This document shows positions 47,410 to 58,828 of a stretch of 64,000 bases of DNA, piece by piece (position 1 is the first letter of the stretch; every line of letters begins with the position of its first letter). The notes under the pieces were generated by a model. That model was given only the letters and a program-made list of their open reading frames with translations, had not been told where the DNA came from and searched no databases. The DNA lies in the NCBI GenBank assembly GCA_002633005.1, contig NMRA01000043.1:159463-223462 (forward strand). Reading direction: 5' to 3'. This DNA comes from Phoronis australis. Its lineage: Eukaryota; Phoronida; Phoronidae. Both the position numbers and the translations under genes were made by a program.

Positions 47410-47816
47410 CGGGGCCCGGTCTCTAATCTTTGTACTCGAAACGAACTCGAAACTATGTTTGGCAATTTCTCTGCTCCTTTTGTGCGAACTTAAGATAATT
47501 GGTTATCAGACTGTGCTCTAATTCATTATAGTTTATGCATAGGAGTTTCTAGTTCAAGTTTGCCCTTGAAGACCCTTATATTCGTGCTACAAACTCGAGT
47601 AAAAACTCGAAATGTCGAGTTCAAACTCGAACTTATTGCTTTAATATTGGGTTTACAAACTGTGAACTAAGGGCAATAAATTATCTACGTAAGTTATTGT
47701 GTACTCGAGCATATAATAATAGACACTTATCTTGAGTTCGCCCAAAAGTAGAGTAGAAAATGCCAAACCTAATTTCGAGTTCCATTTCGAGTAAAAAGAT
47801 TGGAGACCGGGCCCTG
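47410..47816. mobile_element. MITE with CGGGGCCCGGTCTC / GAGACCGGGCCCTG ends
   Basis: The ends are inverted over about 30 bp, continuing as CTAATCTTTGTACTCGAAA and TTTCGAGTAAAAAGATTGG. The interior is rich in CTCGAAA/TTTCGAG. No coding capacity or clear target duplication. Confidence 0.75.
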
Positions 47817-48257
47817 GTTACTTTCAGCTGGCAGTTATGCCTACAATAAGTCACCAATGAAACTGTATCTGGTTTCCTAACCACTGATCACCTTCTTTCT
47901 GTTGAGGACATCACATGACTGAAAACATAAAAAACACAGAATTCCTTTGATATTTGATATTTCTGTAGCGTTTTGAAAAATAAATTCTTGATTAGTGCTT
48001 TCTTCTGGACTTAGTTATTGCCCAATGAGCCCAAATTTTAAGTCGTAGGCAATGCATACAAGCATCATTTTCAAATCTGCAATTCTATGGTTGGCCAACA
48101 CGAAATAAACTGAAGCTTTTTCTTGATTCACTAATGGCATCATAGATATAATGGCCTCTATGTTGTTGGTTATGGAAATAGAATCCTATATGTAAGGAAT
48201 ATTATGAGATCAATTTTATGAACATAAAAGGCCTAATTCAGTTTTCATTTTAGCCAG

Positions 48258-48506
48258 CTAAACAGGGTGAATTGCAGTGTAGAGCTAAACAGGGTGAAGT
48301 GCATTGTAAAGCTAAACAGGTTGAAGTGCAGTGTAAAGCTAAACAGGGTGAAGTGCTGTGTAGAGCTAAACAGGGTGAAGTGCAGTGTAAAGCTAAACAG
48401 GGTGAAGTGCAGTGTAAAGCTAAACAGGGTCATGTGCAGTGTAAAGCTAAACAGAGTCAAGTGCAGTGTAAAGCTAAACAGAGTGAAGTGCAGTGTAAAG
48501 CTAAAA
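48258..48506. repeat. 27-bp minisatellite, nine copies
   Basis: Units start CTAAACAGGGTGAAGTGCAG and run just upstream (270 bp) of RBM42 exon 4. Three frames stay open on the two strands because 27 is a multiple of three, so none is evidence of coding. Confidence 0.93.
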
Positions 48507-48778
48507 ATGCGCCATTACCTGAACTGCTGATTGAAATTGTTATAACTCTGTGTCTTCCTTCTCCAAAAAAACACTTGATTTTAGCCACTTAACGATGGGA
48601 TTTCTGTCAGAAACAGTATGATATCATTGTAATTAGGCTGGTTCTGAGGCCAAACACTAAATGGAGATATTAGTATTGGCCAACAAGAGCATACATTTTC
48701 TGAAACGTTGGGTTCAGTTTCATTAGGTGTGTGCTCAATGTTTACTACATCGTAATGGTACTTTTTGTGATGTTGCAG

Positions 48779-48973
48779 ATGATTTTCGGATATTCTGTGG
48801 TGACCTTGGCAACGAAGTAACTGACGAATCGCTGGCCAGAGCTTTCAACAGGTACCCAAGCTTTCAGAGGGCTAAAGTGATTCGCGATAAGAAAACGAAC
48901 AAGACGCGAGGCTACGGCTTTGTCAGCTTCAAGGATCCCAATGATTTTGTAAAGGCCATGCGGGAAATGAATG
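48779..48973 (+). CDS. RBM42: RBM42 coding exon 4 (RRM domain)
   Basis: Codons 303-368 form most of a single RNA recognition motif. RNP2 is IFCGDL at 307-312 and RNP1 is RGYGFVSF at 346-353, with aromatic Phe308, Tyr348 and Phe350 in the RNA-binding positions. DDFRIFCGDLGNEV and RAKVIRDK are nearly identical to vertebrate RBM42. The acceptor is TTGCAG at 48773-48778 and the donor GTGAGC starts at 48974, splitting Gly368. The final beta strand and the basic tail (in vertebrates YVGSRPIKLRKS followed by a Lys-rich end, about 38 residues) are not in this exon. I did not find them up to 64000. Confidence 0.97.
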
Positions 48974-49059
48974 GTGAGCCTTTCTAGGTTATAGCCATGT
49001 TACATTTCTTCTTGAATGTGCCTACTAAGTTTCAGTACCATATAGTCAGTATCCTGTTC

Positions 49060-49760
49060 GGTCATTGTCTGCCCGTGGCCTTTACCTTTCTTGTCAAGAA
49101 CTGCTCGACAGATGATGTGAAATTTGGCCCAGAATTATGTGTCCAAGATGTGCTGGGATGAGTTGATTTACTAACACATACCAACTTGGCAGTTTTAGAT
49201 TTTGAAGAGAAATTGCTTAACAAATTTGGCTGAAACTTGACTCAGAATGTGCCGGCACCAGTTGATTTTCAGATCGGTTCAACTACTATGGCAGCCCCTG
49301 TTGGCCATAATAATTTTCAACAAGGAGTTCCATGTTGAAACTTGACACAGAGGTATTTGGTGGGAATGCACCAACCCCAGTCTTCAGATGGAGTCTGCTA
49401 CCCTAGCACCCTCGTTTTCGACTGGAAATGCCTTGTCCATCTGTTTTCGGCAAAAACAACTCAATGAATTTTGTTGAAACTTGACACCAAAGTTTGTAAT
49501 GGGAATGTGCTGGCACCAATCGCTTGTTTGGAAGGAGTCAGGAACCCTCTCAATTTTAGTTTTCAACAAGATTTTCTTTGTCTGCCAATTATTGTCACAA
49601 CAACTTGAAAAATTTTTATGAAACCGTACACAAGGGTTCATGGCTAAGATTCACTGACATTAGGTGATTTTCCGACTTCTGTGTAATCCATGTTATTAGC
49701 TATTATAGTTTTCAACAAGTTTTATCTTGTAAGTTTTGAGGGGATGTTATCGTTTTTTTG
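49060..49760. repeat. Degenerate ~165-bp tandem repeat in RBM42 intron 4
   Basis: Four or so diverged units share GAAACTTGACAC(A/C) and a TTTTCAACAAG motif. The rest of the unit varies. It begins shortly after exon 4. Confidence 0.6.
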
Positions 49761-50954
49761 GCCAAAAATGTAATTTTGTGATTATTGCTGAATGAGATTG
49801 ACTTGTTGAAGTGATTGGCGTTGACCAGAGCTTTGAAACAACAAAATACATTGTTTTTGTGGTTTTATTACAAGTCGCCAATTCTGACTGTCAGACATTC
49901 ACTACAATCAAGAATGGTATGTTTAGCATTTAAATACACATAATAAATTATTCGGTTACTTCAGGCTTGGAATTTGGGTCAGTTGTAGAGCATTCATCTG
50001 CTATTGCAGAGCAGGTAGGTTCAATTGTGCAGTAGTGCTGATATCTGCAATATTCCTTTTTTGCCCAGATAGTGCTTCTACATTGATTTGCCAAAACCAC
50101 TTCACTGACTTTTGATAGACCTTGACAGAGAGGTGTATTACTAACGTTTTTTAACACCAGTGGATCTTCAGCTTTGATATCAGTTACCTAATTCACTGAA
50201 TTATATCGCTCTAGCTGATACCCAGGCAAAGGTAGTGGAACTACCCAATAACGCCAAAACGGTTCCCTGGGAAACCCCAAGTTTAGAGCGACGTCAGAGT
50301 CACTCGCAAACACCCCTTGTTTGGTGACCTATTAGCCAGGATGTGACGTGTGACCTTTGACCTACATGCCAGGGGCCTGTTTCACAAAATTGGCCAAAAG
50401 AGGCTGGGAACATTAAAGCTCATCAAAAATATCTTTTAAGCAGTACCTGACAAAAGTGTCGTCTTGCAACGTTTTGTTACAAAGTTATTACCTTTTCCCT
50501 GTGAGGAATTTCCAGAAAAAGTCGCAAAATCCACAATTTTTGAAATGCACGCGAAGGAAAAACTCTGTAGTAACCACAGAGTTTCTAATCTCCCTTCACT
50601 TATGAGAAATGAGTGCATGCGCTCCCAGTCATTAAATAAACAGCTGACTAACAAGGTTATCATGTGGGATCGCACTCCAAATTTGAGGTCAAGACTACTG
50701 CATTAGAAAAGCCAGTGAAGCAAGTGATTTTCCAAAAAGAATTCTAAGTGCATTTTAGAATGTATTTGTATACTACAATGCCTTTATAACCAACTTTACA
50801 ATTGCAGGCCATCTGATACACATTGTACCAGACGTGCGCAGGCCTCTGTTGTGAGCCCATTGCACTGATCCCCTGGAACTATTTTTATGCTTTATTAATA
50901 TATGGTTAAAATTGAGCTGAGGAGCTAGAAAACTGGCTCAAGGGTTTAGCAGTG

Positions 50955-51030
50955 TGACCTGGTGGGACTTGAACCCACGACCTCGAGTAAAGAAAGCGGA
51001 CACTTATCAACCAGGCCACACTTACTCCTC
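50955..51030 (-). repeat. tRNA-like sequence, minus strand
   Basis: The minus strand carries GGTTCAAGTCC (perfect B box) and TGGCCTGGTTGATAAG (near A box), with a good T-arm stem GTGGG/CCCAC. The acceptor ends do not pair, so a working tRNA is unlikely. Probably tRNA-derived SINE or pseudogene. Confidence 0.55.
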
Positions 51031-51899
51031 AACCAACCAACTTTACATAGTTATGACTTGCATCAATTGCCTCTTAATCAGACTGGCTGCTACTCGGAAG
51101 TCACCATTGTTTTGCTTACAAAGAACACATTTCCATGTGTCTGTGTTTTGCCATACTAAATAAGGTGACGTGTTTAGTCTTGTGGAAGAAAAATCAATGA
51201 AGTGGCAAGTAACTAGCAGTCTTTTTTTAAGTTTTAAACTAAAAGGAAAATGCTTTGACATCAACAGAAATTCAAAATCGTTACGAACAAATCATAACAA
51301 TACCTGGTGAGAACCACTTTGAATAATGTAACTTAGTCTTTGCGTTTAAGCCTTAAGACAGACATTTGCTATGACGCAGAAATAGTTGTGTGGAGTGTAA
51401 ATCCAAATTTGAGTTTTTTAGTCGTGTAACTGTTCAACAAACAGATCCCAGGGCAGGGAGAAATGGAATTTTTGAGATTTTTTGCGATGGACTAAAAAGT
51501 AATCTAGTCGTGGTTTTGCCTCGAATGTCTAATTGATCCCACCGTGGAGCTAAGATGTAGGATCAGGCGGAGGTTTGGTGCGACTGACCGGCCATCTTGG
51601 AGCCTTGGTGTTTATTTACAGAGTTTTGCTCAGGTATTTTTACCATATGGTTCAATTACTCTCAGAAAGATTGGTTGTAATCGGGTGTTGAAAAGGAGGT
51701 CAATAAAACCCAGTACTGGTATTAACTTACAAAAACAAAACGTTGCTGTGTAAATAACAATAAATGCTAATTGCAAGGAAATTCTTATAGCAGCTATAAA
51801 CTCACATTCCATTGAAGGAATTAAAGTTTGATTTTGACAACTTAGTGCTATAAAATTGGTCTTAATTTGTTCCTTACTTCGTTTGACAAGTGATTTTTG

Positions 51900-52500
51900 G
51901 TCTTGCAAAGAAGTGACTGTTATACTGTGAGACCATGCTTATCTATCCTGTTCCCAAGTGACTGTTATACTGTGAGACCATGCTTATCTATCCTGTTCTC
52001 AAGCAATAACGAACTGTCACATCTTTCTTAAGTCCAGAAATCACACTTATTTTGACAAAGGAACAATTTGAGACCAATTTCATAACAGTTACAGTTAGTG
52101 ATATAAAAAATTTGCATTGGGATAATAGATCAAAATTTTAATTGAGACCATGCCTTTTTCCCTCGACTGTACTGGATTAGCTCATTCTTGCAATGACTTT
52201 TTTATGAAAACAATGTTCTAAAATACAGGGAACAAGCTTTGGGTCTCAAAACAATTCTTTGGAGTGCCTTTACAAAGACCTTAATTTAAGGACAATGTAT
52301 TTCATTACTAACGGATAAGGACAATGCATTTAATTACTAACGGATAAACAGCTTTCGGTCATTTCCACCCTGTTGATTACAAAACATTTATTTCTTCAAT
52401 TTAGAGATGTGGAGAACCGTTCAGTTTGAGGTTATTAGTGAGAGACTTTAGAGATGTGGAGAACCGTTCAGTTTCATGTTATTAGTGAGAGACTTAGTGT
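51900..52500. repeat. Three short tandem duplications
   Basis: Pairs of 29-65 bp units: GTGACTGTTATACTGTGAGA at about 51912 and 51958, GGACAATG(T/C)ATTT at about 52288 and 52318, and TTTAGAGATGTGGAGAACCG at about 52400 and 52449. They lie in RBM42 intron 4. Confidence 0.75.
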
Positions 52501-55500
52501 CAGCTGTGATGTGGGTATTAGCAAACTAATTACTTATGTCGCTTTCACAACTCACAAATTCGTAAACCATGGAATTGCCTGTCGTGATTACAATGCATGG
52601 AGCTGCTTCCTAAGAAAGCTATCTGTATAATTACATGCAATTTTTGCAGCAGATTTGCATAGACAAGACTGTCTGGCACATTTTATTGAGACCCTTCCTT
52701 TTTCACTTACCTCAGGATTCCGTAGCACTACGTCAAACGACCCCTTGATCTCAGTAAAGAGCGCTGTTTTTTTAAATCCTCTGGACTACCTACACCTGTG
52801 ACAAAATTATTCAGGGAAATAGTTGGACATTTGAAGAGGCATTTTTCACTTTAAGTTAAAATAAAAATTTCTGTCTGACACACTCCATCGGTTTGTTCAA
52901 TGTCACCACCCATACCCTGGCTGTGCACATTAGTGTGCTGGGCTCACATTTTCATCATGGAGATTAAGGAAAAGTATCAAAATTTGGCTAACTTTAGAAC
53001 ATCATATCTCAGAAGTAGCTGATCACATTCACTCACCATGTGATCCTTCTTTGATTCTTTTTCTGGCAACAGCAACCAATATCATACGAGGTGCCAGGAT
53101 ATGTTCATTTCTGAGATTTTTCAAATTCCACCTACTTCACAAAGTAAAAGGATTATTATGTAAAATAATTCTAGGTCAAAGTGCAAGCAGATTATTATAT
53201 CGAGCCGAGGGTGTTCAAAACGGAGGGACACAAGAGGGAATCTCCCACTCATTGAGATGGGGAAAGCACCAGTCCCGCACTAAATCAGTTGGATAAAATA
53301 TTTTTTGAAGCACTGCACAGTCTGTGAGTGCGGGTCCACAGTGAACCCTAAGTAGCAGGGGATTGGGGTACGCACACATTTTCTTTGCCTCAATTGTGAG
53401 CTAAATGTCTATGTTTCTGCAACATCTGAATGGAAAACATAATGTTGCAAACTATGGCTATTGTCTTAGGAAGTGTTGGTTTATTTTTTTTGATTCCCAT
53501 ATCAGATGTTCATCAGTTTAGTCTTTCGGTTAATATTCATCTGCATTTAAGGATGACTCCTGTGGTGTAATCTCATCAAACACTGTTGTGTGGGATTTTC
53601 AGGGCCATAAAACCTTGTGGGTGTTTGAAAGTTGTGAAGTGTCGTAACTTGATATTTGTTAATACGGTGTACGATGGCTTTAATCACAAGACGTCATGCG
53701 TTTTCATTGTCTGAGTATACCTCTGTCTTCTGCTCAGGAACTGAGCTTGATGAGTTTCTAGTGAATGCGGAAATTGATGGAGCCAGTCGCAAAGCAGTTG
53801 CGTTTTCTTAATGTACTTCTGAATGGTGTTCCATCAGATCAGTGTGGTCTTGTTTTGAGATGGTCTGTGAATAGATCTCTGTTGACGTCATTCACTACAG
53901 GCCAGCAAATGTCACTACTTGTTTGGCTTTGAAATTTCTGCCTCTTTTCTGACGCGCTCGGATGAGCGCAAAGTAGGTGACGAAAGGGCACGTGGCTTGT
54001 GACGTGAGCAACAAAGCTATTCAATCAGTCCAGTTTCCTCAGTTATTCAACCATCAAGTCTTTTTTATACACTAATGAAGTGTCGATGCCTAAGTTATTG
54101 GTTCATTTAAGTGGCTTAAGATTGACTCTTTTATGCAGTGCCAAGTTTAAAGATCTAAAGAAGGATTTGAGTGCTGAGGAAAAAGTGTCAAGCAAATTAA
54201 TGGGAGATATCCTCAAATAGTTTTTGATAATCAAGTTGTAATTTGATAAGTAAGTTAATTTAGAAATACTGTGATGGTCGTACCTGATTTAATGCCCATC
54301 TCCAACTTTCTGCATTGTGAAAAACATTAGGTGTATTAGGTGGCGGAATACGGTAGCTGGGAAAAGTCAGATTAAAAGTCTGCTAGTGGTATCTATGAAA
54401 TTTGTGAGGCAGCAGCATGTAATTGTCCTGTATTCACTGGTTTATTTCAGTTATGCTTGACTTTCTATGATCTTGCCCTGAAATATCTGAAATCTTGTAA
54501 ATAAAACAATACAAAAAATGACATTCCAGACAATTGAACTGCTCTACAATTACAGTATGTTCAAATTCTTAATTTCGTGGCAATTCAAATCATGATGATT
54601 GTGATTATGCAGCTGTCATTTCAAGTCTGAAGAACTATTTTTATTGGTACTTTGGTATAAAATCTAGTGCTGTCGATGTTTTTCTGTATGTCTTGCTGAA
54701 GTTTCAGTTCGTTTTAAGTAAAATCTGAGCGAGTGTCCAGTTCTGTTCAGTCATTAATTTGCTTCCACCTGATCAGCTCTCTGAGGTCAGTCCGAGGTCA
54801 ATCTGGTATAGAACAACTGTCTTGCATTGTGTAATTGAAATCGGATTCCCTTTGTTGGAAGCGTATTCTCGACAAGACTCCTCAATGTAACAACAGGACT
54901 GGAGTATTTCCTAGGAGGAAAATAAATGAGATAGATTCTTAAAGCTGTGCTTCTTGTCCATATACTTAACACGGAATGAAGAAAGTTTCTGATTAAGCCT
55001 TTCACACTTGGCTCAATGCAATTTCCTTATTTTTCGGCATACCATATGATTGAGTTGTAATTAACATTGTACATTCCTCTAATGATCACGTCTTGATGTT
55101 CAATTAAAAATTAACTATCAACTGGCAACCGACAAAAGTATGTATTTTCTGAAACTGAGAGTAAAAGCATTTTGTGTCATTCACAACACTGTGCCATTCA
55201 TCATGTATCTGTCATGAAAATGTTGCTCCTAAAAGTTACATCACCAGCATACATTAAACTTTATTTAATAAAAAACTGATAAAAATGCTTAAAACCATGT
55301 CTGGGGTTGTCTAATGGTTATTGGGCATGTCAGTCTAGCACTAGTTTTAGATAGCAATGATACATGAACAGTGATGAATCTTTTGTTACTTGTTCAGCTT
55401 AGGAATTGAAACTTACTGAATCTGTTCAATATACTCTCTAGCCGCAATTGCTTGCTTTTTGTAGACAGGCCATCGTTAATTAGCGCATCTGAGCGTTTGC

Positions 55501-56899
55501 CAGGTCCCCAGTTTCTACCTGAAATCAGAAGGATATCTTAAATATGTCGTAAACAGTTTCAGCATTATAACACCAAGCTGAATGTGACAACAGATGGAAA
55601 TGACGTCACCCATGATTTGGTGGAAACTTATCTTTCATGTCATTTCTTATTTATTAGGTATTATTTTTTTAGAAAATAGTTTGCAGACTAGTGTGCAAAC
55701 TATTAGAGGAAAAAATGTATTGACACTTTCATTGTCAGCGACACTTGGCATTGACTCTGATGACATTAATATTTACATTCATGCAGCACTTATTCAGCAC
55801 ACTGGTTTTTCAAATTTCTTACCAAAGTGAATATGAAGAAGAGCTTAATTTTATTGCTAGTATGGTACACAACATTTGGTAAACTTTAAATTATTTCTAG
55901 CAAAGTAATTGGCCTTAATGGCAATGGTGACAATTTTGACATTTATTTTTGTGCGGAATGAGTGGAGAGTTACCGCAAGCTATTATACCTGAGCATTGAC
56001 ACTTTGTTGTCAAATTCACCTATTTACAGCAGATAATTTGTGATTTTAATGCTGATCCAAGACCAAAGTTACTGTTTAACATTCACCAACCCTTACCATT
56101 GGTGTGATATGTCTGTTAGTCAACGAGAGGTTATCTATTGAACAGACTTCAATTTTTTTAAACACTCCACCTTGACAATGGGTACTTCTCCTACACTGCC
56201 GATCATGCCGTTCATTGTTTGCTGCTTATGCATGTAAATAGTAAGTATGTGACAATTTCAAGAATTGTTATGGAATCACAATGCGAAGTGACAGATTTCG
56301 ATATCGATGTGTCAAGGTACATTTCAATTTGATTCTTAGTTCCAATTTTTCCCACTAAGTATATTGCAAAATTATGACTTCTTGGTATCTTTTGAAGAGT
56401 TTGATTGAGAAATATGAAAGAAGAAATAAATTGCACTGGATGATTCCTTAGTTGGAATCCTATTGTACATGACAATTGTGCTGCTGGAATTGATACGATT
56501 GGCAAGTTAACTGCTTGTGTGTAAGCAAAAGTGAATTAATTTTACAAACGAGAATTGAATGGAAAATAATGAAATTCTTCCCTAAATCGTATTTAATCGA
56601 ATAACTAGAAATGTGTATCGCCCGTGTAGCATCAAAAGTCTATCATCCGTGCTGTACTCTGAATATTCACTGAGCTGTGAATATTCAGATTCAGTAAGCT
56701 GTGAAGAGAGAGATCATTCGCAGTTATCATTGGTTGCGTTGCAGTAAATCTCCACTTATTTCGAACAAAAAATTAAACACATTTCTCTGATAGTCAAGAT
56801 GTGTGAAGTAAACTGAATATAGAGATTTCATGGTTGGCAAATGTGTGAAATTAAGTGAGCAACCAAGCGTTGCCAACAACCCCTTGCACGGCATGTTTG
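52501..56899. other. RBM42 intron 4 segment, nothing recognised
   Basis: AT-rich sequence without recognisable exons. A 45-codon frame starting at 53674 (MALITRRHAFSLSEYTS) has no known motif. Confidence 0.4.
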
Positions 56900-57110
56900 C
56901 AACAACATGAGATTCCCAAGTGAACGAAGGAGTGAATATACAGTGGTCAGACCTTATTAACTCAGTCGGTTAAAAAGGTGTGCTAAACTGACCATTTGTG
57001 AATTGGGTAAGGCAAGAAATTCACAAGTGAACGAAGGAGTAAATATACAGTGGTCAGACCTTATTAACTCAGTCGGCTAAACACACCATTTGTGAATTGG
57101 GCAAGTGTAG
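56900..57110. repeat. Direct duplication of ~110 bp
   Basis: AAGTGAACGAAGGAGT and CAGTGGTCAGACCTTATTAA occur twice, about 110 bp apart, each followed by CCATTTGTGAATTGGG. The second unit has a small internal deletion. Confidence 0.8.
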
Positions 57111-58326
57111 CCTCATGCAAAATAACTGAGGGACAAAATATTATCTTAAATATATTCAAATAATTTTAGGTGTACAAAATGCAGCTAGTGAGCTAAATTA
57201 GTAGAGCATTGCCATAGCCACATAGCAGTATAAATTTGTCTGAAATTGTTGATTTGAAGTAATTACTGAGCTTGGATAGAAGTGACAGTTATAATTGCTT
57301 GAGTCATTAAGTTGGTTTGAGCTGGTCCTTCACTTTATGTACCTAGCATGACCTCGAGTTATGACCAACTCTTTGTTCTTTTCAAACCTTAAAATCACAA
57401 CAGTTTGAGTTTCGTTTGGGTAAGTGGTCAGGGACCTCGTTCACCTGAGGAGAAAGGTGCTGTGCCTTCTGAGAGGGGATTTTGGGGATTTTTTTCGGGT
57501 GAGGGATGTGTTTTCCATCACAAAAAGCAAACTTGATTTAGACAACTTACAGTCATGAAAGTGACCTCAAACTGTTTCTCAGTTAAGCTGGAGGCAGTAT
57601 TAAAGCCTCCTAACTGATTGTTCATTATTGCTTGAGACCTGGCTTTACAAGTTGGCTTGTCAAGGCTGGTATTTTTATGCCCAGAATAGTCCCAAGGAAT
57701 AACAACCTGTCAGTTCTTTGCAATTCCAATGATCAGTTCTCATCTTAGTGAGGAACAGGTATGTGGTGCAAATCAAAAGTTACCTTATTAGACAGAATGT
57801 GGTTTGTAGCAACATCACAGGGGGTTATTGTGCTCCTTTTAGAACATTCATTAAAATCTCGCTAATTTAGAACACAATGCTTGTCCATGTTCAATTTCTA
57901 TATTATAACCACCATCAGATGATGTTTTGAAAAAATACCATTTATAACGATATTAGAAGCATTTGAAAAATGAAGAAGGACAATTTTTGCAATCATTTTT
58001 GTCTGAAATTGGGACAGATTTTACCGTACCTCTCATGCACTATACGGTATACGTACGGTAAGTTGGGGAATGCAACCGTGTATCCATTCCAAATGAAATT
58101 GGCCGAAATTCTCGCAACGCTATTTATATCGCCATTGTGTGATGTGCCAGTTACTGTGGGATTGGCTGATGCCCTACCTTCAACTGGGATCATTCATCGG
58201 CTTCCATATTTGAGCAATAAATGATCTCAATTGAAGATCAAGCAGCAGTCCATCATAGGGTAGCTAAGGATTGACCTGCGGGTCACGTAGTGGTAAGATC
58301 GAGAACATCGCCAGACTTTCGCCACA

Positions 58327-58820
58327 CAGGCCTTTATTCAGGATTTCGAATATAGGGTGTCCAAAATGGGGTTCCCAGTATTCCAGGGCGTCCATGATTC
58401 CGACGCGTAAACCCCCCACCCCCAGCAATCCGTCCAAACACACACATATTTTTACAAAACAGGCATAGACCAAGGTTTTTACATCTAAGTTTACAAATCA
58501 GCCTTCTGTAGTCAGCATTTTTACTAAAAAAAACTGTAGAGGAAGAGTTTTACAATGCCATCAACCAAGTGTGAGTGTAGCAACATTGTATATACTTTGT
58601 ATATACATTGTATATTTCTTCCTGCTTTAAAAAAAAAGAGTCCCCACAGTGAGCCTTCAGAGGCTTCCTAGTATTCATTACAATGTGTGAGTCCAAACAT
58701 GAAAGGTTCCTATTGACAGTGGGCGTCCAAAATGATACATTGGACGTCCTTGCCAGGGCATCCAGATTAGTGCTAGGGCGTCCAAATGGACGCCCAGGAC
58801 GTACGCTGCATAAAGGCCTG
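58327..58820. mobile_element. hAT MITE 'CAGGCCTTTAT' with 8-bp target duplication
   Basis: TIR CAGGCCTTTAT / ATAAAGGCCTG, flanked by perfect TCGCCACA at 58319-58326 and 58821-58828. An 8-bp duplication with CA..TG ends is the hAT signature. The interior carries repeated GGGCGTCC motifs. A decayed relative is at about 21870-22089. Non-coding. Confidence 0.93.
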
Positions 58821-58828
58821 TCGCCACA

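Noticed and set aside
48245-48592. Frames of 71-106 codons just upstream of RBM42 exon 4
   Set aside because: 27-bp minisatellite translated in three frames; the true exon starts at 48779 after a clear acceptor.
53674-53811. 45-codon plus-strand frame with ATG
   Set aside because: Short, with no motif, splice site or repeat support.
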